A stretch of 64,000 nt of DNA from Vombatus ursinus (lineage: Eukaryota; Chordata; Mammalia; Diprotodontia; Vombatidae). The notes under the pieces were generated by a model. The model ran no database searches, had not been told where the DNA came from, and worked only from the letters and a program-made list of their open reading frames with translations. Shown here one piece after another: positions 1 through 10,260 of this stretch (position 1 is the first letter of the stretch; each line of letters starts with the position of its first letter). The stretch lies in NCBI RefSeq assembly GCF_900497805.2, contig NW_020948739.1, positions 13,546,890 to 13,610,889 on the forward strand, in the 5' to 3' direction. Position numbers and translations under genes: made by a program.

Positions 1-140
1 TCAAAAAATAGCATTAATGTCAGGGATCATTTAACAAATAGAGTAAATGGTCCCATACATCTAAAGATATCACTGTATTATATTACCTGCATAAACAATT
101 GATGTCGATAATGACCTGGAGCAAATAAGAAAAGGTAAAA

Positions 141-262
141 TTATGTTGATTAAACACTGATTAAGTATCCACTATGTTCCAGATACTGTGCTAGACACTA
201 AAACACTAGAAACAAAAATTGAATAACCTCTGCCCTCAAGGAGATTGAATTCTACTGGATAT
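141..262 (-). mobile_element. L2 LINE 3' fragment (antisense)
   Basis: The plus strand reads the reverse complement of the L2 3' end: a 'ccactatgttccagatactgtgct' type block followed by 'ctctgccctcaaggag'. Old and diverged, non-coding. Confidence 0.6.
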
Positions 263-295
263 TCAATATACTCCATTTAAGAAAACAGGGAAGCT

Positions 296-600
296 CACAT
301 TTTTTAAAAAAAATAATTATACTTTATTTTAACATTCATATTTTAAAATTTTGAGTTCCCATTTCTATTCCTCCCTCCAACCCCTCCCCAATCCATTGAG
401 AAGGCAAGCAAAATGTATTTCCATGTTAGCCATGATGAAAAAAAAAAGGTGAGAAAATTTAAGTAAGTGAAAAAAAAGTATTCTTCAATCTGTATTCAGA
501 AGATCAGTTCTTTCTCTGGATATAGATAGTTTTTTTTCTTCATGAGTCCTTTGGGATTGTCTTGGATCATTGTATTTGCAATATGTTTTATAAAGATTTC
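296..600 (-). mobile_element. L1 LINE 3' end
   Basis: Reverse complement of the marsupial L1 3' region. The 'tttgagttccc' and 'aacattcat' blocks are the mirror of 'gggaactcaaa ... atgaatgtt'. The 'tctggatatagatag' and 'gagtcctttgggattg' blocks are the mirror of the end of ORF2 and the 3' UTR. 5'-truncated; the T-rich left edge marks the A-tail. Confidence 0.75.
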
Positions 601-1218
601 CATCAAAATGGTTAAGATCAAAACAATTTCATACTTAATGAAATATGCCTTATCTTGAAAATTCATGGATGTGCAATGACAAGACTGAATCAGAAAGGCA
701 TGCTATGGTTGGCCTGAATGTCTCCATAGACAACTGATTTATGACATCACAAGTCACTTTGCTGCATATGAGCTGTCTCTAGAGTGGTTATATCTCTATT
801 GCCTGAACAGTTTGTTCATTGACATATTTGAATTATTAAACTAATCAAAGTTGTTTGGTGAGGCTGATCAGATAAACCAACATTCACTTCCAGATGTTGT
901 TTTTTGTTATATTCACCAACTACCTTACCACCTTGAGAAACTTCCACCCTGAGACCCTGTTGTTCTAATTGGTGATAGGCACTCCTGAACCACTATTTCA
1001 GGTTATACTTCACCTTACTCTCTACTCAATGACCATCTACCTTGCCCAGGTACCTCAACTAATTATGGAACCACGATTAAATCAGTTCTGACATTGTTCC
1101 CAGGTGGAAGTGTGTCAGTCTACTCCCCTATAGTCCCATTCACCATCACTAAATTTTCTTAACCAAAGTGCCCCACTTGGCTGCCATTCTCCTTTATTTG
1201 TTGTCTTTCCCATTGAGA
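601..1218. other. Unassigned intergenic sequence
   Basis: No repeat family, RNA gene or credible reading frame recognised. Moderately AT-rich, apparently single-copy. Confidence 0.5.
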
Positions 1219-1467
1219 TTGTTCAGTTGTTTCAGTCGTATCTGATGCTTCCTGATCCCATTTGGGATTTTCTGGGCAAAGATATTGAAGTAGTTTGCCA
1301 TTTCCTTCTCCAGATCATTTTACAGGTGAAGAACTGAGGCAAATAGAGTTAAGTGACTTGCCCAGAGCCACACAGCTAATAAGTGTCTAAAGCCAGATTT
1401 GACCTGGAGAAGGAGAATCTTCCTGATCGCAGGCCCAGCACTCTATCCACTGCCACATAACTGCCCC
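1219..1467 (-). mobile_element. MAR1-type CORE-SINE
   Basis: Antisense copy. The left end is the BovB/RTE-like tail ('gttcagttgtttcag', 'gggattttctgggcaaagat'), followed by the CORE body ('acttgcccagagccacac') and the tRNA-like head near 1450-1467. Close to full length. Confidence 0.85.
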
Positions 1468-1469
1468 TT

Positions 1470-1595
1470 ACGTTGAGACATAAGCTCCCTGAGGGCAGGG
1501 ACTTTCTTTGCTTTTGTATTTATACACCCAGCATTTAGCACAGTGCTTGACACATAGCAAGTATTTAATAAATGCTTTTTTCATTCATATGTTTA
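1470..1595 (+). mobile_element. L2 LINE 3' end
   Basis: Classic L2 terminus: 'aagctccctgagggcaggg', 'agcacagtgcttgacacata', 'aataaatgctt'. It abuts the antisense MAR1 on its left. Confidence 0.8.
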
Positions 1596-2320
1596 TTCAT
1601 TTTTCTAATATCAGGCTGATTTGACAAAATCAAATTATAGCTATGAAAGAATAACTTGTATATCCTGTGTAGACTTAAATTATATTTTATGTAGTTATAA
1701 CTAATTTAGGGCACTCAAATATTAACTGATAATGATGTAAGAGGAAAAAATCCCTGGGGGATCACTGATTTTTTTTTTTACATCTGGTATTTTGCATACT
1801 TCTGGTTCCTGAATAAGCTGTCTGAAATGAAGTAACAATCACACATCTTAGCATCCCTTGCTTTGTCATTACTCCTATAATCATGAGTATATTTCTTAGT
1901 TTGAATTGATTCCATCTCTGTCTTCATAAAATAAAAGAATGTGAAAAGTCATTCATGTTGAAGACTTTTTCTCAACAACAGGATGACTAGAAGAGCCTAT
2001 CCATCAGTGTTTTCATTCTCCAGAGTGCTTCATGATCATCACAGTCAAGGAAAGGTCAAGAAAAGTCAACTCAGCAGAAACATTCAATTGATAAAAAGCA
2101 AATGTGTCGCTTTTTAAAAAATTTATTTCTCTGTCAGTTATGTAAGTCAGCTCATTTTTAAGTGTTCTGATGGAAGGGATGAAGGAGAGGCAGCAGGGAG
2201 GGATTAACCATATATGAGTAAGTATTGAGTGATTCACAAGTCATTTCAGTTTTTATTAGAAAAATTCAGTAAGTGGTTATTTTTCTTTGCCCACTCAATA
2301 AACCAAGAGAAAAGGAAGGA
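1596..2320. other. Unassigned AT-rich sequence
   Basis: No recognisable repeat or gene. Small open frames here have no supporting features. Confidence 0.5.
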
Positions 2321-2580
2321 AATAAGCATTTATTCAGTGCCTACTACATACCATGCACTGTCCTATATGCTTTACAAATATTTCATTTGCTCCTCCCAAC
2401 CACTCAGAGATGTAGGTACTATTATGATCTCCATTTTATAGTTTAAAAAAAACTGAGGCATACAGAGATTAAGTGATTTTCCTAGTGTTACACACCTAGT
2501 AAATGTCCAAGGCAAGATTTGAAGTAAGGTCTTCCTGACTCCAAACCCAGGACTCTGTCCATTGAACTATCAGCTGCCTC
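2321..2580 (-). mobile_element. MIR SINE
   Basis: Antisense MIR: 'gtgcctactacataccatgc', 'ctccattttatag', 'aaactgaggca', ending in a degraded head near 2580. Close to full length. Confidence 0.8.
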
Positions 2581-2585
2581 AGGAA

Positions 2586-2799
2586 GGAAAGCATGGTATC
2601 AGCGATAAAGAGCTGTACTCAAGCAGGAAGCTTGGCATCAGGAAAACTTGGGTTTGAGTCTAATCTCTCATAGAGATCAGCTGTGTAACCCTGGGCAAGT
2701 CACTTTAACCTCTCAATGCTCCCCCAAGGATGCCATAAGTTACAAAGAAAGTGCTGCATTGTTAAAGGGAGTCCCTCACCAGGAACTCTTTACACTAAT
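2586..2799 (+). mobile_element. CORE-SINE of a MIR-like (Ther-2-like) family
   Basis: Sense CORE block 'taaccctgggcaagtcact' followed by a tail ('agtgctgcattg', 'ctcaccaggaactct') unlike the MIR or MAR1 tails. A related tail recurs near 28200-28318. Confidence 0.6.
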
Positions 2800-2805
2800 G
2801 ACTAT

Positions 2806-3001
2806 CTTGGGGTAGGGAACCTATGGCCTCGAGACCACATGTGTTATTCTAGGTCCTTGAGTGTGACCTTTTGACTGAGTCCAAGTTTTACAGAACAAAT
2901 CCTTGTATGAAGGGAATTTGTTCTATGAAGTTTGGATTCAGTCAAAGGGCCACATGTGAAGGGCCACATGTGGCCTCAAGGCCACAGGTTCCCCACCCCT
3001 G
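2806..3001. mobile_element. Non-autonomous hAT foldback element
   Basis: Terminal inverted repeats read 'ggggtagggaacct' on the left and 'aggttccccacccctg' on the right. The interior is a long foldback ('actgagtccaagttttacag' against its mirror near 2926-2943). A 6-bp direct repeat 'gactat' flanks it at 2800-2805 and 3002-3007, within the 8-bp duplication typical of hAT. No transposase sequence. Confidence 0.8.
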
Positions 3002-3044
3002 GACTATACTATACAGGATCTAAAGAGGAACGTACAGAGCAGCC

Positions 3045-3235
3045 CACTTTGTTTTGGGGCTATTCTAATTATTACAAAGCCCTTCCTTATTACAAGCCAT
3101 CATCTGAAGCCTGCTACTTTTATCAATTGGTCCTTGCTTGTGCCCTCTTCCACATGACGGCTCTTAAAATATTTGAAGACAAATATTATGTTCACTATTT
3201 GTCTTCTTTTTATTCTTTCAGCCACTGATCACATT
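3045..3235 (-). mobile_element. CR1/L3 LINE 3' fragment
   Basis: Antisense of the CR1/L3 3' region: 'cttccacatgacggctctt', 'aaaatatttgaagacaa', then a 'tcttctttttattctttcag' block. Old and diverged. Confidence 0.55.
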
Positions 3236-3323
3236 ATGAGGTTCATGTGGTCATGAACCTTTTCTGCATGCACTTGTTTGTCAATTTCCCATTTAAAATA
3301 TACTTTCCAGAAAGTAAAAAGTT

Positions 3324-3704
3324 CTATAACCAGGGAATAAAACTTATGTCCAAAAACTGGTATATGAGGGAATCCCAGTCTCTTATATTGCCAAAGGAAC
3401 AGTAACTGTGTCCATGACCCAACAGGGCAGAGGAGTAGACAAGGTGGTCACCAATGGTACTACTGCCAGCCATGATAACTACCAGTTGACACTCTGCTGC
3501 CAACCACCATGGAATTCCATCCAATGTGACTGCCCCCAGTGCTTTATATGACCAGTGCATAGGAACATACTGGGGGTTATCACTGAGAGCTGCTACACAG
3601 AAGATGCCTACCATCCTCAGGGATAAAATTACTGCTCCAAATATTGTGGATCTTAATGCTATCCCCCACAACCTCATGACTCCTGGTACCATCTCTGAAT
3701 ACAT
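3324..3704 (-). other. Unidentified 126-codon open frame
   Basis: The longest open frame outside a recognised repeat in the first 10 kb. The conceptual protein is hydrophobic at its start ('TIFGAVILSLRMVGIFCVAA') and contains 'ALGAVTLDGIPWWLAAE', so one or two membrane segments are conceivable. I recognise no family, promoter, splice site or A-tail. It overlaps open sequence on the plus strand, so it may be chance. It could also be a piece of a retrocopy. Confidence 0.15.
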
Positions 3705-3734
3705 ATATTCTGGGGTCAGTAAGGTGTTAATGGG

Positions 3735-3900
3735 AAGAGTACTACATTTGGAAAGAAAGGATTTGAGTACAAATCCCAGCTAACCTCTACAAGTAACTTT
3801 TTGTATGACCTTGAGAAAGTCATTTAACTTCTCTTGGCTTCTGTTTCCTTATCTGTAAAATGATGAGTTGGGCTAGATGATCTCTTCTACTGGGTGTGGG
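3735..3900 (+). mobile_element. MIR3 SINE
   Basis: CORE block 'tatgaccttgagaaagtca' and 'ccttatctgtaaaatga', then the L3/CR1-like tail 'ttgggctagatgatctct', which distinguishes MIR3 from MIR. Confidence 0.7.
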
Positions 3901-4261
3901 AGGGGGAGTAGGAGAAGTTAGGATAAAGAGCAGAAAGGGGATCAAGCATGGCATGAGAAGGTGTGAGTAAAACATTAAAAATATTCTCCTAATATTTGAA
4001 GTTAATATGGGTGAAATGGCAATGTGACTCTGGGAAAGTTTTGGGTTTTTTTTTTAATTTCAAACTTTCCTTACTCTCATTAAATTTTCTGTTATTGTTT
4101 TGTCATGCAACTTGTTATTTTGTAGTAATTTTTTAAAGTGGAAAATTGTAAAATATTAGGTTATTGATGTTTGCTCGAACTTTTTTTTTTTTACAGAATT
4201 TACAAAACAGAAAGAAAATTAGACAATAGAGGAAATAGAAGAGGAAAAAAGAAACAAATGA

Positions 4262-4385
4262 CCGACTTGTATTAACTGCCTATAATATGTTAAAGTTCTG
4301 AAGCATTATGATACATCCTAGGAATACAAGGAATGGGAACTAGTCCCTGCCTTCTTGGAACTTACATTCTACTGGGAGAAATGAA
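4262..4385 (-). mobile_element. L2 LINE 3' fragment
   Basis: Antisense L2: 'tagtccctgccttcttggaa' and 'ttacattctactggg'. Diverged. Confidence 0.55.
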
Positions 4386-5104
4386 ATGGATCATGATGAT
4401 TTTGTTTGGCACAAACCTGACTGATTTTGATCACCATTTGTAGTAGTTTCCTGTTCAATGCAAGAATTTTATATCATTCAGTCTCCAAAAATGTTAGAGA
4501 ACAAATAGAAATATAAGGGAAAGAAATTACACTCTCTCCTTTCTGCCAAAGTTATTCTCTGGCTGACTTGCCATTTGTATGTGGCCAACCAGAGATTATA
4601 GCTATTTTAATTGGCTGTTATGTAATTGTAGGTTGGTCTGACACTGATTGACAATTCATTTAGCCAGTGTCAAGCTATGCAGAAATACTAGGAAATATTA
4701 TTCTTGTTTTCCTCATCCCTTTTGCTGATTCAACAATGAAAACAAAAATGTGGTACAGGCAGCAGTCTAAAATACAGAATGTCTAGCATTGCCCTCAATA
4801 TGCTGGAGCAACAACTCACCTGACTGAATCCTCAGTGTATGGCTTTATTTCTCTGTAAACACTGTATGTAAGTGGGTAGACGCAGGGATAAAGGCAAGAA
4901 CTTTCTGGCTAGGGCCAGACATTCCCAAGTAGCATGATATATTTCTAAATGCTCTAGGGCAGTTATGATTGGTTCATGCTGAGGAAAAGTGGGAAAATAA
5001 AACTAGATAGACAATGTAGATCAGATTGGGGACAGGGTCTTGAGTGTCAGACTGAGTTTATACTTGGTATGGAAGGTAATAGAAATAGAATATACATCTT
5101 GAAC
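4386..5104. other. Unassigned sequence
   Basis: No repeat or gene recognised. Confidence 0.5.
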
Positions 5105-5345
5105 ATTCATTCAATAAAATATTTAATAACTTCTCAGTAGTCAAGACACTGTGTTAAGTTCTTTGAGAAATACAAAGAAAAATAAGACACGGTGCCTAAT
5201 TTCATGAAGTTTTTCAATCATCAGATAAGCTTTGCAGACATAACTTTAATACAAAGTACAATAAGAGTGATGAAGTGCTGTGAGAATTCAGAAGAAAGAG
5301 GGATTACTTCTTGGGGAGGAGTAAAAGAGTGAGAGTTAAACTGGT
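5105..5345 (-). mobile_element. L2 LINE 3' fragment
   Basis: Antisense L2 terminus and 3' UTR: 'attcattcaataaaatattt', 'gacactgtgttaagttctt', continuing through a region matching L2 3' UTR order. Confidence 0.6.
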
Positions 5346-5959
5346 GGAAAGATTAGTCTGATGCATTGAAGACAAGGAAGCCAATTAGTTATAGTAATGA
5401 TCCAGGTTTGAGTGATGAGGACTTCCACTAGAATGATGGAAGTCCAATTAGAAAGTAAAGAGATATATAAGGTACATTTCAAAAGAAGAAGCTATGGGAC
5501 TTAGTGACTGATTGGATAGAAGACATTAAGTGACAAGTCAAAATGTTTCCAAGGAATCTGGATGTTGTTTTCAGAGACCATCTGTAGGCCCTATCAATTC
5601 TCTGAAAAGTAGTACTGCCCACACATGTTTCTCAGATTCAATAAAGGTGGGGATTATAGTTCGTTTTCTACAGCAGCTCTTTAATTTCTCAACTGGGTTT
5701 GGTTGGCTGCTTCTGCTTGTGGAACATCATATTCATGTCCACAACCTAGCTGTTTAATTCACTGAACTCTGTATTTAGGCACAGTTAACCCTATAGTCAT
5801 AGTTGGCTCTTAATGAATATTGATTAATTGACCCATAGGAACTAGACAGTTGTTGTTGATATAGCTACTTTCATATTATTTTAAAATATTCTCTACTACT
5901 ACTAGGAAAATGTTGCATTAACTCTTCCCTGAATGATATACTACACCCTTACCCTTAGC
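5346..5959. other. Unassigned sequence
   Basis: Nothing recognisable beyond a possible short L2-like end near 5760-5830. The 75-codon frame at 5530-5757 has no support. Confidence 0.45.
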
Positions 5960-6023
5960 ATTACCATCACCAGCACCACCACCACCACCACCTCTACTAT
6001 TACTACTACTACTACTACTACTA
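5960..6023 (+). repeat. Compound trinucleotide microsatellite
   Basis: A (CAC)n run followed by (TAC)n/(ACT)n, about 64 bp in all. Confidence 0.9.
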
Positions 6024-6180
6024 AGTAGCTTTAAGGTTGGCAAAGTACTTGTGAAATAGTTAGGTGCTATTATTATCCCTATTTTACAGATGAAAAAACA
6101 AAGTCACCAGAATTCACCAGAATTTGAACTAAAGTTTTTCTTCCTTCCAGGTCTAATGCTCTGTTCACTGTGCCATGTTA
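6024..6180 (-). mobile_element. MIR SINE
   Basis: Antisense MIR directly after the microsatellite: 'tttaaggttggcaaagtact', 'ctattttacagatga', 'ctctgttcactgtgcca'. Confidence 0.75.
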
Positions 6181-6269
6181 ACTGGTCTTAAATAGGTATT
6201 ATGAGAAGGTTAGGGCAATAGAGTATTTACGGATGAGCACAAATCTCACTGCTACTGGAAAATGAAGTT

Positions 6270-6425
6270 AAAGGATATTTAATCCTTGGAAATGGTTTAC
6301 CTTCTTTGGAGGTCTTCAGGCAATGATTACTCATGTGGCGTGATATAGTAGGAATTATTTTCTATGGATTTTACTACATGGCTGCTAAGGACCCTTCCAA
6401 TTCTCAAAATCTCTGATTCTGGGAT
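6270..6425 (+). mobile_element. CR1/L3 LINE 3' end
   Basis: Sense CR1/L3 terminus: 'ggaggtcttcaggcaatgat', 'acccttccaattctc', ending in the family's ATTCTRTG-like motif ('atctctgattctg'). Confidence 0.65.
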
Positions 6426-6502
6426 TTCTACCAATGTTGGTTCTGTAGAAATGTAATAATTTTAATAACACAATATCTTTGGATACATAGAAAGGTGCAT
6501 GC

Positions 6503-6810
6503 TCAGTCAATAAGAGTTTTATTAACACCTAGTATGTGTCAGACACTGTGTTAAGTACTTGAGAACAAAGGTAAAACTTAATAGTCCCTACCCTGAAGGA
6601 GTTTATAATATATTAGAGGAAATTTTATCTGCACCTATATGTATATGAAGAATATAAATAAAAGGTAATTTCAGGGGGAGGAGCTACCAGCTGGGGGAAT
6701 GAAGAAAAGCTCCACTTAGGAAGTGGTATTTGAGCTAAACTGTGAAGGAAGCTAAAGAATCACGAAATATAAGAGATGGAGGGACCTCAGAGGTTACATA
6801 GTCAAGAATC
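6503..6810 (-). mobile_element. L2 fragment followed by a MIR3/L3-type tail
   Basis: 6503-6755 is antisense L2 ('gtcagacactgtgttaagta', 'ccctaccctgaaggag'). 6757-6810 resembles the antisense L3/MIR3 tail ('gatggagggacctcagagg'). Confidence 0.55.
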
Positions 6811-7038
6811 CACTGCAGACCATGGCCAAAGACATTTCATTGGTTTGAGTATTCCTCCTAAATCTTCTTGTAAATCTTCTTATAAATCTTAGAAATCTGC
6901 TCCTTCTACTCTATGTCCTTCAAATGTATTTGTTTAATTCTCCACAGAGGAGTCACCTTGCATTCTGGAAGTATTCCTCTGGTTCTATTAATAGCTCAAA
7001 GGTACTTTTCTAAGTTTTGAGTTGTCCTGTCCATCAGT

Positions 7039-7053
7039 CATCCCTCATTTTCT
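7039..7053. repeat. Target-site duplication of the twin-primed L1, left copy
   Basis: 'catccctcattttct' matches 'catccttcattttct' at 9314-9328 in 14 of 15 bases. It sits directly against the poly(T) start of the antisense L1 3' end at 7054. Confidence 0.8.
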
Positions 7054-7429
7054 TTTTAAATTTTTATTTATTTATTTATTCTTAATTTATGGAATAAAAC
7101 AAGCATTTCTATAACATAGTATAATTTTTAAAAAGATTATTGCACATGAAACTGCAAAGCTATTATGTACAACTTGTTTTTCCTTTTAAATATATAATAA
7201 ATTTATCATGTAAATTTCTTTTTTTTCTTCCTTTACTCCACTCTAGAGTTGGCTACTATTAGACACAAATACATATGTAGATATGTAAAATCATTGTATA
7301 CATACTTCTATTTATCATTTCTTTCTTTGGATGCAAATAGTGTCTTCCTTCATATGTGCTTTGTTGTTAATTTGGATATTTATAATAGAATGACTTAGTT
7401 GCTCAATGTCATTCTTAAAACAATATTGC
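7054..7429 (-). mobile_element. L1 LINE, 3' segment of a twin-primed insertion
   Basis: Antisense 3' end of an L1 subfamily also seen at 38963-39478 and 28471-28702: T-rich tail, 'acaagcatttctataac', 'catgaaactgcaaagct', back to 'acaatattgc'. Together with the inverted segment at 7430-7808 and 9221-9313 it makes one insertion. In the 39-kb copy the two break ends are directly adjacent ('ataaca' then 'gcaatattg'), so no L1 sequence was lost at the inversion. Confidence 0.85.
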
Positions 7430-7808
7430 CGATTGTCTAAAATGATTGAAGGTGAAAGCAACAAATGTTGGAGGGGATATGAAAGAATTGGGATGCTAAT
7501 TCATTGTGGGTGGAATTGTGAATTGATCCAATCATTTTGGAGAGCAATCTGAAAATATGCCCAAAGAATTAACAACTGCCTTTGACCCAGCAATACCTCT
7601 ACTTGGTTTATTTCCAAAAATGATTAGGAAAAAAGGAAAAGAATCTGTATGGTCTAAAATATTTATAGTAGCTCTCTTTGTGGTGGCAAAGAACTGGAAA
7701 TTTCAGGGATGCCTGTCAGTTGGGGAATGGCTAAACAAGTTGTGGATGGCTAAATGAGTTGTGGTATATGATTGTGATGAATACTACTGTGCTATAAGAA
7801 ATGATGAG
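7430..7808 (+). mobile_element. L1 LINE, inverted 5' segment of the twin-primed insertion, first half
   Basis: Sense ORF2 C-terminal sequence. The frame opening at 7557 contains '[15 protein letters not shown]' and 'IVALFVVAKNWK', matching the L1 ORF2 C-terminus. Opposite in orientation to 7054-7429. It is interrupted at 7808 by a younger L1 and resumes at 9221. Bases 7796-7808 ('aagaaatgatgag') are the left target duplication of that younger element. Confidence 0.85.
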
Positions 7809-9220
7809 ATTATGCTTCAGCTGAAGCAAAAAAAAAAAAAAAAGCAGGGGTAGCAATCCTGATCTCAGACAAAGCAAAAACAAAAATAGACCTAATTAAA
7901 AGAGATAAGGAAGGAAACTACATCTTGCTAAAAGGTATGCTAGACAATGAAGTAATATCAATACTAAACATATATGCAGCAAGTGGTATAGCATCCAAAT
8001 TCTTAAAGGAAAAGTTAAGTGAGTTACAGGTTCAAGGCCAAACAAGAGATATCAAACATTACAAAATGTAAAATAAATCATTTTGATTATATTCAATTAA
8101 AACGCTTGTGTACAAACAAAACCAACACAACCAAGATTAGAAGGAAAGCAGAAAGATGGGAAACAATGTTTACAAGTGTCTCTGATAAAGACCTTGTATC
8201 TCAGTATAGAGAACTAAGTCAAATTTTTAAAAATACAAGCCATTCTCCAATTGATAAGTGGTCAAAGGATCTGAACAGGCAGTTTTCAGATGAAGAAATC
8301 AAAGCTATCTATAGGAATATGAAGAAGTGCTCCCACTTTTGAGTATTGAGAAATGCAAATTAAAACAACTCTGAGGTACCACCTCACACCTATAAGATTG
8401 TCTAATATGACAAAAAAGGCAAATGATAGATGTTGGAGAGGATGTGTGAAAATTGGGACACTAATGCATTGTTGGTGAAGTTGTGAACTGATCAAGTCCC
8501 TCTGGAGAGCAATTTGGAACGATGCCCAGCAATACCACTACTAGGTCTGTAGAGAACATAAAAAAGGGAAAAAGACCTATATGTACAAAAATATTTATAG
8601 CAGCCCTTTTCATGGTGGCAAAATATTGGAAATTGAGGGGATGCCCATCAATTGGGGAATGGCAGATATATATATGGTATATGAATGTAATGGAATACCA
8701 TTGCGCAATAAGAAATGAGGAATAGGCAGATTTTAGAAAAACTTGGAAAGACTTGTATGAACTGATACAAAGTGAGATGAGCTGAACCAGAAAAACATTG
8801 TACACAGTATCAGCAACATTGTGTAATGATCAACTATGAATGACTCAGCTGTTCTCAACAACACAATGATCCGAGCCAAGTACAAAGGACTCATAAAGGA
8901 AAATGCTATCCACATCCAGATAAAGAACTAATGGATTCTGAATGCAGACTGAAACATATTTTTTCACTTATTTTATTCTTTTTCATGTTTTTTCCCTTTT
9001 GATTTATTTCTTCTTTTACAACTGTGACTAATATGGAAATATGTTTTACATGATAGCATGTGTGTAACCTATACCAAAGGAAGAGGGGAGAAGTGGGGAG
9101 GAAAAGCGGAAGAAAAATTTGGAACTCAAATTCTTGTAAAAATGAATGCTAAAAATTGTCTTAACATGTAATTGGGGAAAATATAATACTGTTAAAAACA
9201 AAAAAATATTATGAAACAAA
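7809..9220 (+). mobile_element. Younger L1 LINE, 5'-truncated and internally deleted
   Basis: Begins in the ORF2 endonuclease domain: 7810-8030 reads 'SAEAKKKKKAGVAILISDK' onward, equivalent to roughly residues 80-150 of human ORF2p. It then jumps near 8031 to the C-terminal third ('HFDYIQLKRLCTNKTNT', '[17 protein letters not shown]', then 'CWRGC'), a loss of about 2.3 kb that includes the whole reverse transcriptase. The 3' UTR runs to 'atgtaattgggg' and an A-rich end near 9210. A 13-bp duplication 'aagaaatgatgag' flanks it (7796-7808, 9221-9233). Stops interrupt the C-terminal frame, so it is dead. Confidence 0.88.
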
Positions 9221-9313
9221 AAGAAATGATGAGCTCAATGATCTTAGGAAAACATTTGCATAAAATAATGAAGAGAAAAATGAGTAAAACCAATAGAATG
9301 TTGTATACAGTAA
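9221..9313 (+). mobile_element. L1 LINE, inverted 5' segment of the twin-primed insertion, second half
   Basis: Resumes exactly where 7808 stopped ('aagaaatgatgagctcaatg', as in the intact stretch near 39005-39030) and ends at 'gtatacagtaaca', against the right target duplication at 9314-9328. Confidence 0.85.
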
Positions 9314-9346
9314 CATCCTTCATTTTCTACATGACTAACGCATGAC

Positions 9347-9490
9347 TAACAATTCATATCATATTCTAAAAATCTTCATGTAAACTATCAATCAGTATAA
9401 AATTGTAATGTGGAAATAGTTATTTATTTAAACTAATCCTTAAAAAGACAAGTTTCCAAGAAAGCTCTTTTATGACTGAATGGAAAGATA
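9347..9490 (+). repeat. Local direct duplication, copy 1
   Basis: About 144 bp that recurs at 10118-10260. I count about 11 substitutions and one 3-base gap, near 92% identity. No recognised repeat family. The sequence between the copies is not duplicated. Confidence 0.85.
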
Positions 9491-9515
9491 ACCTTTTCTG
9501 GTTATCTACTGGGAG

Positions 9516-9775
9516 TGTGGTGGATAGAGCACAGGGCCTGGAGTCAGAAAGACCTGAGTTCAATTCTGGCCTCAAATATACTTACTAGCTCTGTGACCCT
9601 GGTCAAGTCATTTAGCCTCTATTTATCTCAGTTTCTTCAACTATAAAATGGAGATAATAGTAGCACCTACCTTGCTATGGTTGTTATGAGGATCAAATGA
9701 GATATTTGTTTAAGAAAAAAAAGCACTTAGATGCTTGGTACATAATAGGTGCTACATAAATGTTTATTCCCTGCT
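9516..9775 (+). mobile_element. MIR SINE, near full length
   Basis: tRNA-like head 'tggatagagcacagggcctg', CORE 'tctgtgaccctggtcaagtc', L2-type tail 'acataataggtgctacataa'. Confidence 0.88.
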
Positions 9776-10117
9776 CTTTTCTACATAACCTATCATTCAT
9801 AACAAGCTGTAGCCTACTCTGTTTCCCTCATCATCTCTTTGGGTCTGCTGTTTTTAGACTTTTTCTGAGGTCATTCTGTGACTTGATTCACAAAGTATTC
9901 AGGCAGTAGTCTAGCATGCAGGACATTTGCTGCTGTTTTCAAAATGCTGGAACAATAGGTGACATAACAGAATCTTCAGGTGGCCTGTCTGTATCTTGGA
10001 AAATGCTTTGCAAGTAATTGAGTTGGGGAAGGGATCTGGGAGGGAAACTACTTGGAACAGTGTAACAATAACATAAACCCCAGTCCATATGTAAGCAACA
10101 GAAAAATACAAATCAGG
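9776..10117. other. Unassigned sequence between duplication copies
   Basis: No repeat or gene recognised. The small minus-strand frame here is unsupported. Confidence 0.5.
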
Positions 10118-10260
10118 TAACAATTCATATATTCCAAAAATCTTCATGTAAACTGTCAATCAGTATGAAATTGTTATGTGGAAGTAGTTGTTTATTTAAA
10201 CTAATCCTTAAAAAGAAAAGTTTCTAAGAAACCTCTTTTATGACTGAATGGGAAGAGAAA
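10118..10260 (+). repeat. Local direct duplication, copy 2
   Basis: Second copy of the segment at 9347-9490, same orientation, offset about 771 bp. Confidence 0.85.

Noticed and set aside
3238-3261. Short palindrome around 'ggttcatgtggtcatgaacc'
   Set aside because: Arms of about 9 bp are expected by chance in 64 kb and nothing around it suggests an operator or transposon end.
8019-8342. 107-codon plus-strand frame that looks like a protein
   Set aside because: It is the L1 ORF2 C-terminal region of the dead younger L1, not a host gene.
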